This document shows, in pieces, positions 22,747-33,883 of a stretch of 64,000 nt of DNA. Source of the stretch: Gautieria morchelliformis (lineage: Eukaryota; Basidiomycota; Agaricomycetes; Gomphales; Gomphaceae). Both the position numbers and the translations under genes were made by a program. The stretch covers positions 62,001 to 126,000 of the forward strand of contig WHVA01000016.1 of the NCBI GenBank assembly GCA_015179125.1, written 5' to 3'. The notes under the pieces were generated by a model. The model made no database searches. It saw only the letters and a list, made by a program, of their open reading frames with translations, and was not told the origin of the DNA. Position 1 is the first letter of the stretch. Every line of letters starts with the position of its first letter.

Positions 22747-24583
22747 TGTCATGACGCGTTTATTTCCTATACCCAGTAGCCCTGTCCTTCCCTTCATCAC
22801 TCCCCCTCAACGCTTGCTCCAATAACCCTTTGCCAAGTTTGCCAAACGATATTGGCTACTCGCGTCACTCACCATGGCCACGCCATCAAAGCACGATCAA
22901 CGTCCTTCGACTGGCTCGATGGTCCATCACTGACCCTCTCACCTGCTCGGCTCAACCCCCTTTTGGATGTTCCTATGGCCAGATTGTCACGACCTGTGTA
23001 TTTTCTGCACCCAGCTATCCCAGTTTCCCCTCTCACCACTCCTCCTTCACGCTCACCTGACTTCGCCCTGCCATCCAACCACGCCTCATCTATGCTCGAT
23101 GCATTCAGCCTTTGCCACATTCCCCCAACGAACAGTCACTGCTTGCATCATTCGCCAGCAGGCACACCATCAAACACGATCAACATCCTCTACCCACCGT
23201 GATGGTTCATCACTGGCCCCATCATGTTCCCGACGCAACCCCTTTAGGTGTTCATATGGCCAGGATGCATTCACGGGACGTCGTACCCATAGGTCGTGTG
23301 GGATCAACCCAGCAGACGAAGAGTCCGTGCAGGGTGGCGTATATGCAGGTCTCAAGGCGTGTTTTCATACATAGGTGCCTTCGTCGTCTTTTCTCCCCAT
23401 CATTTCACATTCGCACTCCTCCTTGTTTCTATTGTATACGTGTTTCATCTTTTCTGTATCCTGACTGCGCACCCCTATCCAACCCCGACTCACAATGGGC
23501 TCTTTCCTATTCACTAGCATCACATGAGCATTCGATATAAGTAGTTTCCATTCACATGTATATTCCTCAATTCAATTACCATATGTCCATCTTGTGCAAA
23601 ACTTGACCTTGCTGTGACTATTGTCTTGAGCCCTCTCCTATAGATTTCTATCTTCGACCAGAGGAAGACTTAAGCATCACTGGTGAGTTGTCATACTTCA
23701 TCTTCGTTACCTTAGCCTTCGAACTATTATCTGTGCTGTTGGCGAAGGGCTCCGAAGGGGTGCCTTCGCCGGCAAAAGGATTGTTGCTACTTAAACAAGC
23801 TTTCCGTGACACCTTGCACGTTACATCGTCAAGTGCCATGGGCTATTTCGCTACAACTGTAGATAGGGCAAGCCCCGATCGGGCAGCCCTGTTATCTTCT
23901 GAACATTTATTGGTTCACCCTATTCGCCGAATGTGTAAGAACCCGGCCTTTGGCCGGTTACTTACCGGTATAACTTTCTTCCGAGCCCGAGCCTTGTGAT
24001 ACTCGTGCCCGAGTACATATGATTCTTATCCTGCGCCCGAGCCCAAGCCTGAGCTAGAGCTCATATCCGACCCTGATCCCATGCCCGTATCCCCTTAGTT
24101 ACTGATTCTGCTCCATCACGCATCATTCATATATTACCTCGCCCTGACCTCGCTCCCCTGACCTCGCCCTGACCTCCACTAATATGTTCACCCCTGACTC
24201 GTACCCTCGCTCGTATATAAACCCCCCTGTATGCATTCCTACTCCTCAGTCTGAAAATCAACTATCATATAACTTCGATCCCTAGTTAGTTTCTAAGCCT
24301 CGCCTCTTAAGCCAAACCTCGCCTCCTATTCGTTTGCCTCCGAAGTTGGGACTCATGCATAGGGTCGGCGCAGCACATAAGCTGAATCCTAGTCCCTCTC
24401 CGACTTCCCCATCCAAACCTCGCCCCGTAACCTCAGACCCTACCTTGGGTTTCGCCCCCGACCTCGGTCAACCTTACGACGGATCGTATCGTAACAGAAC
24501 GGCATACTTATTCGCACAGGTTATTTGGGCATTCGCTGTGTTCACTAATACACGATATTAACACCTAAAAACCAATCTTGAGA
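22747..24583 (-). repeat. L2 copy f, with a G3 solo LTR inside
   Basis: TGTCATGACGCG to CCAATCTTGAGA (final CA decayed to GA), with flanks AGCTG and AGCTC that differ at one position. The interior is interrupted by a solo LTR of chromovirus G3, giving a three-level nest: G3 LTR in L2 in G1. Confidence 0.8.
23934..24496 (+). repeat. Solo LTR of chromovirus G3, TSD GAAYG
   Basis: 563 bp, TGTAAGAACCCGGCC to GATCGTATCGTAACA, the reverse complement of the G3 LTRs at 50.2 and 56.9 kb but clearly diverged from them. Flanks are GAATG and GAACG, a C/T difference. It has a TATA box (CTCGTATATAAACCC). It shows an older wave of G3 activity than the whole element at 50-57 kb. Confidence 0.85.
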
Positions 24584-25125
24584 AGCTCCTCCAGCTCTTT
24601 TATTTTGACATGCTCGACATCGAGCGCGTTGTCACAGCTTTTGACCGCATGTTCTAGGTCCTTGACCTCCTTGTTGAGGTCATGGATGTACCTCAAGGGC
24701 TCCACTCACGCGTTGTGCGTGATGGCCCTGGGGAACCACCCCCAGGCCGCATGTGATGGTGTCGCTGACATTGTCTGACGCAGCATATGACAACATCCCA
24801 GACGGATGGCAGTCCGACTCCTCTCTCTGGAAGTCCTATGACCCGGACAAGGCTCAGCACATAGCTGAACACCCCAAAAAGAAGCGCAAGAAATTGCGTG
24901 GCACCCCCAACACACACAATGGCCTGGCTATTGTGAAGGAACGTGCGATCAGCGCGTACCTAACGGCGTCGCCGTCGCACACAATTAACGACCCTGCCTT
25001 GCAATGGCAGGTAGCTACGATCGAGGCCCAGTACATTGCCCCCATGTAGACTTGCTGCCGGTGGTTGGGTCAGTTCACCTTCCCTACCTGGGGGAAGGGG
25101 AAATCATACCGCTTGGAAACACGCC
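24584..25125 (+). mobile_element. G1 ORF-X piece (middle)
   Basis: Between L2 copies. Readable segments include LLQLFYFDMLDIERVVTAFDRM and a frame at 24753-25049 (PDGWQSDSSLWKSYDPDKAQHI, KKKRKKLRG). Assigned to G1 by position and composition; decayed. Confidence 0.5.
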
Positions 25126-25343
25126 TGTCATGATTTGTTTATTCTGCGAATCATCCCTCAACACACAGCGAATGACCTCCTGAACCAGCGAACAACTTCC
25201 TGGACCAGCAAATATCCTGCCAAAATATTCATCGCCATACTACTTTCGCATTCGCTATTCACATCATTCCTGCCAGGTCCCCAGGTGTTGGGGCCATCAT
25301 CCATCATAGAACCCATCATCTGTTAAACTCCCACTCCTTGACA
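25126..25343 (-). repeat. Short L2-like element
   Basis: TGTCATGATTTG to CTCCTTGACA, 218 bp, with L2-type ends but little L2 interior; flanks ACGCC and GACCC do not match. It may be a deleted L2 or a related family. Confidence 0.4.
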
Positions 25344-25468
25344 GACCCACATGCTCAGGATGCATTCGGATAGTGTCAGTTGCAGCCTGCATGCAGGTTG
25401 GACTCAATGGGGCTCGTACCACTGTGGGGCAGGCCAAATTAGCTTCGCTGAAGTTTTCACTATACAGT

Positions 25469-27529
25469 TGTCATGACTCATTCATTTCTTGTACCCAGCT
25501 ATCCCTGTCCATGTTCGCTCGGCTTCGCTCCATTCACTCTTCGCTCCATTCACTATTCGCCACATTCTCCAAATGACCATTCGCTACTCGCATCATTCGT
25601 CAGCAGGCACGCCATCAAACACAATCGACATCATTTACCCAGATTGATGGTTCATCACTGGTCCCATCATCTTCTCGACTCAACCCCCTTTGGGTGTTCC
25701 TATGGCTGGAATGCATTTGCGGGACGTCCTACCCGTAGATTGTGTGGGATCAACCCAGCAGACCAAGAGTCCATGCAGGATAACATGTATGCAGGGCTCA
25801 AGGTGTGTTTCGTACCTTCGTCCTCTTTCCTCCCCATCGTTTCATGTTCACACTCCTCTTTCATTCTATTGTATATGTGTTTCATTTATTTGTATCCTGA
25901 CTGCGCACCCCTATCCAACCCTGACCCAAGACGGCCTCTTTCCTATTCACTAGCACCATATGAGCATTCGGTATAAGTAGTCTACATTTGCATGTATATT
26001 CTCCAGTTTAATTATCATATGTCCATCTTGTGCAAAATTGACCTCACTGTGATCATCGTCTTGAGCCCTTACCTGTAGATTCCTATCTTTGACCAGAGGA
26101 GGACTTGAGCACCACTGGTGAGTTTTTGTACTTCACCTTCGTTACCTTAGCCTTTGTACTATTATCTGTGCTGTTGGCGAAGGGCTCTGAAGGAGCACCT
26201 TTGCCGGCAAAAGGATTGTTGCTACTTAAACAACCTTTCCATGGCACCTTGCACGTTACATTGTCAAGTGTCATGGGCTACTTCACTACGACTGTAGATC
26301 AGGGCGAATTCCTTTCAAGTAACCCTCTTACCTCTTAACCCTTGTTGCGATAAACGCAATTATCTTACTCAAATCATTTATACAAAAAGAAACTAATAAA
26401 AAAAAAAGAAGAAGAGAAAATCAAAACAAAAAAAATCAAAAGAAACACAAACTACATTCACGATAGACGTCGGCGCAGACGACGATCACACGAATTTTAC
26501 GACACGCTATATTACCCATAGATCGGGTAATATACAGGAGTTCGAGCGTCGGCCACGTGCGGTCGATCAGGGACGGCGCGCCTATCGGGTGATGGTATCA
26601 GCCATGACGTCGACAGGCGCCAGGCCATAGGTACCGAGGGGTACGGGCACCAAACGCCGCAGAGAATAGTAGACTGCGCAGGGGTACAGGGTGTTGTGGA
26701 GTGACCTGAGAAAGTCATCTGCAACACATATACTCAATCAGCTGCCACACAAGAGAGGCACAGAGACAGCGGCCCCATTTCCAAGCCTAGCATTTATGCT
26801 AGGCAGGGCAAATATAGTATCATTCTCTATTCTAGCTCCATGACACGTCTCACTGGCTACTATCTCAGTATTATGTTGACAGGGGCTTTGTATACTAGGT
26901 ATAGACCCTTGCTCCAAAGCCCAGAGAATCCTAACATCATCCCCATCACCCCATGACATTATGACTGTTAATTAGTCACTCCCTAGTTACAAACAGCCTT
27001 CCCGACCCATTTATCTAGTATCTTGAGTACTAGTACTTACTACTAAAATAGTATAAATAGCTAGCACAAATGTATGAACAAAATTATCCAGAATCGATTT
27101 TTTCTGCCTCCTGAAATTGCTGTAATCTTGTTTGATAGTTACAGAGCTCAGTTCTTAACAGTTTATTCCAAATCTTCGTTGAGAGTCTACTATCACTGTT
27201 TACTCTATACTACCTTAAAAGCGAATGCTTTTGATTTGACTATCCCTTGGATCGACACTGTTCTTCTGACGACACGGTCACGTGACCCTCATTCATCAGT
27301 GTTGTACGCGCCCCGAAGAGCTTAGTCAGCACACAGAGGGGAGGCGAATATAGTGGTTTCAACCACTAAGCAACAGATTTCATTTGATAAAAAGGCACTA
27401 AATTAACATTTTAATCTAAAAACCCTTACCTCTTTGGTACTATTTGCTGGGTGATTCACTAGCTCGCACACGCTATTCGGGCATTCACCACTAACATGCG
27501 ATATTAATGCCCCAAATCCAATCTTGACA
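25469..27529 (-). repeat. L2 copy h, split by an L4 element
   Basis: TGTCATGACTCATTC to CCAATCTTGACA; flanks ACAGT and CCACC do not match. An L4 LTR-like element sits in it. The last 150 bp are much more diverged from other L2 copies than the first 870 bp, which suggests the two halves came from different copies. Confidence 0.7.
26343..27375 (+). repeat. L4 solo-LTR-like element
   Basis: About 1033 bp with 6-bp inverted ends TGTTGC...GCAACA and a TATA box (ATAGTATAAATAGC) near 27.05 kb. Flanks ACCCT and GATTT do not match. A stem of AAGCCTAGCATTTATGCTAGGC lies near 26.8 kb. A truncated copy lies at 17740. Confidence 0.55.
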
Positions 27530-28372
27530 CCACCAATCTCCAAGACAGGATTCCTACCACATCCCGTAGGAAAGGCGCTGCAGCAACGTATGCAGTGGTA
27601 TGACATCTGCCCGCTCGACGATGCGCGATTCATCGAGCTCTGGCTGTGCGTGAAGGAGGCACCGCAGTACTTGCGCACAGGGGAGATGATCGGTGCATTC
27701 AAGCACATCGAGCGCAAGCAACGCGCTCGCAATCCCAAACGGGATTGTTTCGTGATAGCGAGCAGTACTCCACTTGATATAGCGGCCATCCTGAAGGGTT
27801 GGATCCACAACCCAGAGGGAATACCCACCGCCATCTGTGACAACATGGATGGGAGCCTCAACCTCCCAGACATGGATGTCTGGATGTGGTTGAAGGCCCT
27901 CACGCCCCAAGTCAAAGGGGTTGCGTCACCCCTCAAGTTGAGGCTCCTCGACTTATTCGGCTCTACCGACCAATGGTTGAGCTTCGTTGACACCAGGGAA
28001 TGTCTGACGCCACAGAGCACCAGTCTCCAGCTGTCAATCATGGGCCCATGTCCCGTAGGAGGTCGGGCTGGCCTGGACATCCCTCTCAACAAGATCGTGC
28101 GGTGGCTGGCCTGCTACGCTGGTGTCACTCACGGGCACATGGCTCGCATTGAACAATATGTTCAACGCAGCCTCACGGGTGTGGCATTCAGTGCCACCGC
28201 CCATGAGGGCCAACAGAAGGTCCTTGAGACCAGCCACATGAGGACTGCAACACCACTGCCACTCACCCATGCCCAGCTCGACCAGGAGCTCACACGCATC
28301 CAGCCACCCCCACCGGCCGATGACCTGGCCGTCGAGGCCATGCTCCACGAGGACATGGGCCCCGACGGCTAG
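27530..28372 (+). CDS. ORF-X of G1, second copy
   Basis: The reading is open from the L2 boundary through MIGAFKHIERKQ, ILKGWIHNPEGIP, DVWMWLKAL, LLDLFGSTDQW and AFSATAHEGQQKV to a proline-rich acidic tail. It extends about 45 residues further upstream than the copy at the left window edge (CPLDDARFIELWLCVKEAPQYL). The tail is then cut by L2 copy i, beyond which a few G1 codons and the 3' LTR follow. The two copies agree at about 70% of positions by eye. No known domain, membrane helix or zinc-binding pattern was seen. The product is part of a fossil element; its role is unknown. Confidence 0.6.
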   Translation, partial: PPISKTGFLPHPVGKALQQRMQWYDICPLDDARFIELWLCVKEAPQYLRTGEMIGAFKHIERKQRARNPKRDCFVIASSTPLDIAAILKGWIHNPEGIPTAICDNMDGSLNLPDMDVWMWLKALTPQVKGVASPLKLRLLDLFGSTDQWLSFVDTRECLTPQSTSLQLSIMGPCPVGGRAGLDIPLNKIVRWLACYAGVTHGHMARIEQYVQRSLTGVAFSATAHEGQQKVLETSHMRTATPLPLTHAQLDQELTRIQPPPPADDLAVEAMLHEDMGPDG

Positions 28373-28510
28373 GCGGGGACCCCTGCCATTGGTGAGGTAG
28401 AGCCGTCTCACCCAAACACCTCACCCATGGAGGCCCCCCGGGCAGAGCCTTGTGCTCCACCGGCCCCATACGACACTGACATAATTGTGTCAGACTCGCT
28501 TGAGGACTCC

Positions 28511-29704
28511 TGTCATGACGCGTTTATCTCCCATACTCAGAAGCTCAGTTTTCCTATTTTCTCACTCCACCTTCGTGTTCGTTCCGATCACCATTGTCAT
28601 GTTCGGCAACCAACTCTTGCTGTTCGCGCCAACTACCATAGCCGCGCCGTCAAACGCACGATCGACGTCTTGGGACTGACTCGGCAGTCATCACTGGGCC
28701 TACCACCTCCTCTGCTCGACCCTCTTCCGATGGTGTTCTAATAGTTGGGTTGTCATGACCTGTGCATTTCCTGCACCTTGGTATCCCCATTTTCCCTTTC
28801 CCGACTCCTCCTCAGTGTTTGCTTGGCTTCGCCCTCAACCTCGACCTCTCCACCATCAAAAACGATAGATACCATTCACCCGGCATGATGGTTCATCATT
28901 AACCCCATCGTCTTCTTAAATCCAACCCCATTGGGCGTTCGTATGGTCAAAGTATGTTCGCAGGACATCCCCTCCATAGGTCGTGCGGAATCAACCCAGT
29001 AGACCAAGAGTCCGTGCAGGGTAGCATTTATGCGGGTCCCAAGACATGATTTTGTCCATAAGTGCCTTCGCCACCTTTACTCTCCATTGTTTCATGTTCT
29101 CCCTCTTCTCACATTCTATTGTATGTTTATTTCATCTATGTTGTATCATGGCTGCGCACCCCTATCCAACCCTGACTTGTGACGGCCTCTTTCCTATTCA
29201 CTGATACCTTACGAGCATTCGATATAAGTAGTTTACATTCGCATGTATATTCCCCAGTTCAATTATCATACGTCGTTCATCTTGTGTAGCCTTGACCTCG
29301 CCGTGGTCATCGTCTTAAGCCTTCTCTTGGAGATTTCCATCTTCGACTAGCAGAGGACTTAGGCATCACTGGTGAGTTCTCATACTTCATCTTCGTTACC
29401 TTAGCCTTCAAACCATTTTCTGTGCTGTTGGAGAAGGGCTCCGAAGGAGCACCTTCGCCAGCGAAGGGATTGTTGAGACTTAGACAGCCCTTCCGTGAGA
29501 CCTTGCACGTTACATCGTCAAGAGTCATGGGCCATTTCGCTACGACTGTAGATAGGGTGAGCCCCGTTTAGGCAAACCCTCTTACCTTGTGAACATTCAT
29601 TGGTTCATCTATTCGCCGAACGGCATACCTATTCGCACAAGTCATTCAGGCATTCGCTGTGTTCACTAATACACGATATTAACGCCTGAAAACCAATCTT
29701 GACA
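28511..29704 (-). repeat. L2 solo LTR, copy i, TSD ACTCC
   Basis: 1194 bp, TGTCATGACGCG to CCAATCTTGACA, flanked by ACTCC (28506-28510 and 29705-29709), inside the end of ORF-X just before the purine tract of G1. This copy best defines the family ends. Confidence 0.92.
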
Positions 29705-29757
29705 ACTCCATTATAGAGGACCTGTACACCCCATGAGTTGTTCATAGAGGGGGAGGG

Positions 29758-29948
29758 TGTAAATAACCTATGTACATAGTGCTTAGCTAATGCCAGTGGG
29801 CCCCTTAGGGACCCACTGTACAGTTCATGCGTGGGAACCAGCCAGCGGTTCCCAATTGCATCTTACCTTACACTGTCACTACGTAGCATCCAGAATACCA
29901 CTCATTGGTCAAGTTCTGTCTGCCCTTGTGACACAAGTCCTAAGATCT
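29758..29948 (+). repeat. 3' LTR of the G1 carcass, end lost
   Basis: Preceded by AGAGGGGGAGGG and starting TGTAAATAACC as at 945, but stopping about 20 bp short of the expected ATCTTTACA end. Confidence 0.8.
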
Positions 29949-30397
29949 ATGGGAAAAGGAAAGAAAAGGAAATGGAGAAGACAGATTCAGGTACAGAGAA
30001 CAGGAATGGGGAGACAGACAGGAATGCTGAGCAGGATGAGGGAGTGGAAAGGTCGGGAGATGGGGTTTCGGAACAGGGTTTGGGAAAGGATCGGGATGAG
30101 GAGGACAGGGATGTGGAGATGGAGACAGACGAGAATGCTACACTAGAGTCATTAATGTTTTTTCAGGTTTTTGTTATGGAAAATGTGAATCTTTTTTCTT
30201 GGTGTTTTTGTTTTTCTGGGACCGAACAGAAACGAAGGGAACAGGGACAGATAGGAAGAAAACTGTGAACTACAAGCATAAGTATTTGGCAAAGCAGCCA
30301 AGTTGAACATAGCAAAATGTGTGTTTTTGGTCTAACTAAGAAAATGACCGTAAAATGAATGATAGGAAATTGGGGAGCTGAAGCTTGGGTTCAGGGA
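29949..30397 (+). other. Purine-rich open stretch, possible remnant of a G3-type antisense ORF
   Basis: The plus strand has open frames rich in E, D, K and R (SGTENRNGETDRNAEQDEG..., KDRDEEDRDVEMETDE) followed by T-rich sequence with CTTTTTTCTTGG. In G3 an antisense, charged ORF followed by CTTTTCTTGG lies in the same place relative to pol, and here the minus-strand remnant G4 ends just beyond. The link is inference from position and composition. Confidence 0.35.
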
Positions 30398-30822
30398 ACC
30401 CATGGCACTGCAGGCATATAAAAGTTTTCTTGTCTGAAAAACTGTTGAAAAACTGTTGAAAAACTGTAAAAATTTTCCAAATATTTTTAGTGTTTTTTAT
30501 GTAAAAAAAACTATAATAAAATTTTGTGTTTTTATTAGAATTTGTTGAGCAAGAAAATTGTAAAAAAAATCAAAGTTTTTTTTAGGGTTTTTTATGGGTT
30601 TCTTTGTGTTCTCACAAAGAAACTTATAAAAAGACATAAAAAACCCTGCAAAAAACTTTATACTTTGTTACAATTTCCTCACTCAACAAATTCTTACAAA
30701 AACACAAAATTTTGTTGAAGTTTTTTACATTAAAAACACTAAAACAATTTGGAATATCTTTACAGTTTTTTGAACAGTTTTTCAGACCAGAAAATCTTTA
30801 TATGCCTCCAGTGTGGTCCAGG
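30398..30822. mobile_element. Foldback / MITE-like element, about 420 bp
   Basis: Almost the whole element is one inverted repeat: the left arm from GGCATATAAAAG pairs with the right arm ending CTTTATATGCC over about 190 bp each, at roughly 85% by eye. The centre is a perfect stem GTTTCTTTGTG / CACAAAGAAAC with a 4-base loop. Very AT-rich, no coding capacity. It sits at the 3' end of the G4 chromodomain frame. No clear target duplication was identified. Confidence 0.75.
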
Positions 30823-32206
30823 GTTGGCAGGGTAGGCTGAGTGAAAGTCAGTCACGATCTCTGATGCATGGCCAAGCTCAGTCATGAGGACCCATGACGT
30901 CTCTTCATCAGTACCTTCATAACCAGCCCAATGGACAAGGTATAAGAGGTTACAAGGTCTACAGCACTGGTTGATCTTGGAATTGAGGATCTTGGAAATC
31001 TTATACTCCATCTTGCCAGACCAGATGAACTGCCCAAAAGCTGTCAGGAAGCTGAAGGATGTAAGCTCTGTACCCCGCCTGGCCAATGATCTCAAAGGGG
31101 CCAAGGTACTTTTCAGCCAGCTTCTTTGAGGGCTGGGTGGTCTGGAAGAACTACGCTTTTACAAATGCTAAGGATCCACTCGCAAACTTGGGAGTGGAAG
31201 CATGACGTGCATCAGCCAAGACCTGATACTAAGATTGAACGGATTTGATTTGCTCTTTCGAGGCAGCATGAAGCTGGTCAAGGTCAACTGTGAAGTCTTG
31301 GGCCCAAGAGGAAGCGAGGTCCCATTCAGGGTGAACCGTGAGGTTTGGGTTGTAGCCCTTGTTGGCAAAGAATGGGGATATACACAAACTCGGCAAGTGG
31401 TAGCAACTTGGACCAGCTGTCTTGTTGGTAGCTGCAGTACACACGGAAATATTATTTGAGAGTTTGGTTTACATGTTCAGTTTGACCATTGGATAACCTG
31501 AGGTAAAGTGCAAGTTCATGTCGAGAGCTTTGCCAAGGGAACGGAAGAAACGGGATATGAATTCTGAACCTCAGTCTGATGTCACATGGCTTGGGACACC
31601 ATGCTTCGAGAATACATGCAAAAAACAAACAGGCGTGCTTGGTTGGTGGAAGTGATCATGTCATACATCAGAATGAAGATGCTCTGCTTGGTTAAGCGAC
31701 AGACTACCATGAGGATTGCAGTGAAACCCAAGGATGCCAGCAGCTGCTCAATGAAATCCATGGAGATAAAATTCCAAGGCTACTCAGGTATGGGGAGCTG
31801 CTTGAGGGTGCCAACAGGAGCAAGCAGTGCAAGACTTGTAGAAGTCGATGACGAAAGGCCATATTGCAGGCCAGGTATATTCCTGGTGGATCAAATAAAG
31901 GGTCTTGTTTTGGCTGAAGTGTCCTGAGAGTACATGGTCATGTTTGTACTGAAGTACTTGGAGCCAGAGAGCATTGGCTTCAGGAATGTATATGTGGCCA
32001 TCATGGAGTAGAAATCCATTGTTGGTTTGCATCCATCTCGGGTAAGAACTATCACCGAGATGCCAGCAAGCAATGGGGTCAGATACCAGATTGGCTAAGA
32101 TGTTGGCATGAAGCTTCTCGGAGTCCATCATAGTGAGAGTGTCTGAGCTACTGGGAGAAGGTCTGTTGACCTGTGGACCTGGACTGCTATGGGTGCTGAG
32201 CTGAAG
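30823..32206 (-). mobile_element. Chromovirus remnant G4: integrase and chromodomain (fossil)
   Basis: On the minus strand, from high to low coordinates: an integrase zinc-binding region (QYKHDHVLSGHFSQNKTLYLIHQEYTWP..CTAC), decayed integrase core pieces, and a chromodomain (YKISKILNSKI, LLYLVHWAGYEGTDEETSWV). The chromodomain is very close to that of G3, so it is the same or a sister family. gag and reverse transcriptase are missing. Broken in several places. Confidence 0.8.
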
Positions 32207-32266
32207 TAATCAAACACGATCAACATCCCTTGCCTGGCATGATGGTTCATCACTGGCCCCATCATC

Positions 32267-33583
32267 TGTGAAGAATAAGAGTGGTTCTATGGAAAATAGT
32301 CTGCGCAGTGTATATGCGCAGCGAGATGGAATCTAACGCGAGTAGAGTGTTTCGAGATGGATGCTAGTGTGCGTAACAGGTGATTTTGATTAACTGGGGG
32401 GCTGTGTAGAAAGATTAAGAGTTTGTTGATGATGAGTTTAGGTAGCAATGTAATTCAGACTTCGAATGGAAGTCGAATCGAGTAGGAAATAGAGGGGTCG
32501 AGTATACACCGTGTGTGAGTATCTCGAACAGCGGTTGCACAGTGTATGCACAGTGAGATGTTCAATGACCTCCAAGATAAATGAGTACTAATTGACTAGG
32601 GGATATGTATGCACATGTTGAACTATTTAACTGATTACGAAGTGTGCTGCGGCGCGAAGAGTGGAGGGGGAACGCATGGGTCGACTGATGTGTCTGGACT
32701 CGGGAGTACGGTGGTCCGGGGACAGCGGTAGATAGGGGATCGATCTATCGAATGGGAAGGGGTGTAGGTGGTCATAGGCATCAGAAACATGTGTTGTGAA
32801 TTAGTGAGGAAGATAACATGGAAGATATGTAGACATGTGGCTCAACGACTAGCTCCTCCGTGGATCAGCGTCCCTCGGGCTCGGGCTGTGACTCGGGTTG
32901 AGCGGATCCGCGGGCATTGGGTCAGGGTCGAGTCGACAGGGCAATGGGAATGTTGTGGGGTGTCGTGTGGATGTGTGTGTGTTTGAGTGGAAAGGCTGGT
33001 GATCAGTGGCACATGTGTGTTGTGGGTAGGAAGGATTAGATAGATTGGGAGAAGTATGAATGATATATTTGGGATAGAATTATGACAGGCTGTACTATGT
33101 ACATGACAGCCCTTTTAACTAGTGAAAGGAATGGACTAGAACGGATAAGAATGACTGGCGTGTGAGGGTGCGGGTGCTAGGACTGGGTGACAGGGTTTGA
33201 TGTGCCGGTAGCTGCGGAATATATGTGTATCGTATCTATCGAATGAGAAGAGTGGAGTATGATATGTGCACCAGAAAGGAATGAAATAGAAGAAAGAAGG
33301 GAGAGGAGAAAAGGGAATACGACTGGCCGGCGTGCTAGCCGGCGTGCCACTCCACGGATCAGATGCTCTCGGGTTCAGGCTCTGTCTCGGTTCAGGGGCG
33401 GATCTGTGGGTTGCTGGGTCAGTTGCGTGTCCATGTGTTGATGGGATGTTGTGGTGGATCGTGTGGGTGTGTGTGCGATTGAGGTGGAAGCTAAGGAGTA
33501 GTGGCACAGGCGTGTTGTGGGTAGAAGGGGTTGGATGAAGTAAAATGAAGGGAGAGTAATGTTTTTGGTCTGGAATTGCGACA
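32267..33583 (-). repeat. 3' LTR of the Copia element
   Basis: 1317 bp, from TGTGAAGAATAAG to AATTGCGACA on the plus strand. Twice the length of its partner. Confidence 0.85.
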
Positions 33584-33883
33584 CTCCCCCTCAAGCCCGA
33601 CACATCCTAGTATTCCTAGGATGTGGAGATGCTTGCATATTGCCGGCGGCTTTGTGAAGGGGTCGGCGGGGTCCCCGATCGTTTCAGTGTGTCGTGAGTC
33701 CACGCTGCCCGCCGTGTCGCTGTCGCCCAAGGATTCAGTAGCTGACGGATTGTCGATGGAAGTGTGGATGATAGTGTGTTTGGTCTCTAGGGAGCTACAA
33801 TCGATTTCTGGGACCTGTGAGTGATTTTGGACAACGAATCTCGATGGGAACTCATTGGATTGTCTAGGGTTATCTCGATCGAC

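Larger units (their letters stand above)
16321..29948 (+). mobile_element. Ty3/Gypsy G1 carcass, split by at least seven later insertions (fossil)
   Basis: The parts run in G1 order on the plus strand. Gag (ELLAKNAEE ... KKGYNAESSS) lies at 16.32-17.28 kb, integrase at 19.1-20.7 kb (zinc-binding HYGHLKT..FCTSCVKC, core GIDLMGPLPKS, VSDRDSKF, HPQMDGATEH). A chromodomain-like end lies at 20.75-20.94 kb (EWLIDEII, LGDVTWEPM). Pieces of ORF-X follow at 22.4-22.7, 24.6-25.1, 25.3-25.5 and 27.5-28.5 kb, then the 3' LTR at 29758. Between the parts sit five L2 copies, one C1 solo LTR and a short L2-like piece. Protease and reverse transcriptase are missing. The unnested length is about 5-6 kb. Broken and comparatively old. 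Confidence 0.8.

Noticed and set aside
24334-24561. Frame with HRVGAAHKLNPSPSPTSPSKPRPV, also seen in G3
   Set aside because: It is read-through of the G3 LTR and recurs wherever that LTR lies.
27074-27325. Small plus-strand frame after a TATA box
   Set aside because: It lies in the L4 LTR-like element downstream of its TATA box and looks like transcribed LTR leader, not protein.
28511-29704. L2 as a DNA transposon with TGTCA terminal inverted repeats
   Set aside because: Inversion extends only five bases, ends are TG...CA, the duplication is 5 bp and a TATA-like promoter lies inside, all of which fit an LTR.
33136-33603. 155-residue minus-strand frame with a near-identical twin at 36203-36715
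   Set aside because: Both are inside the two LTRs of the Copia element, so the match is LTR identity and not a gene family.
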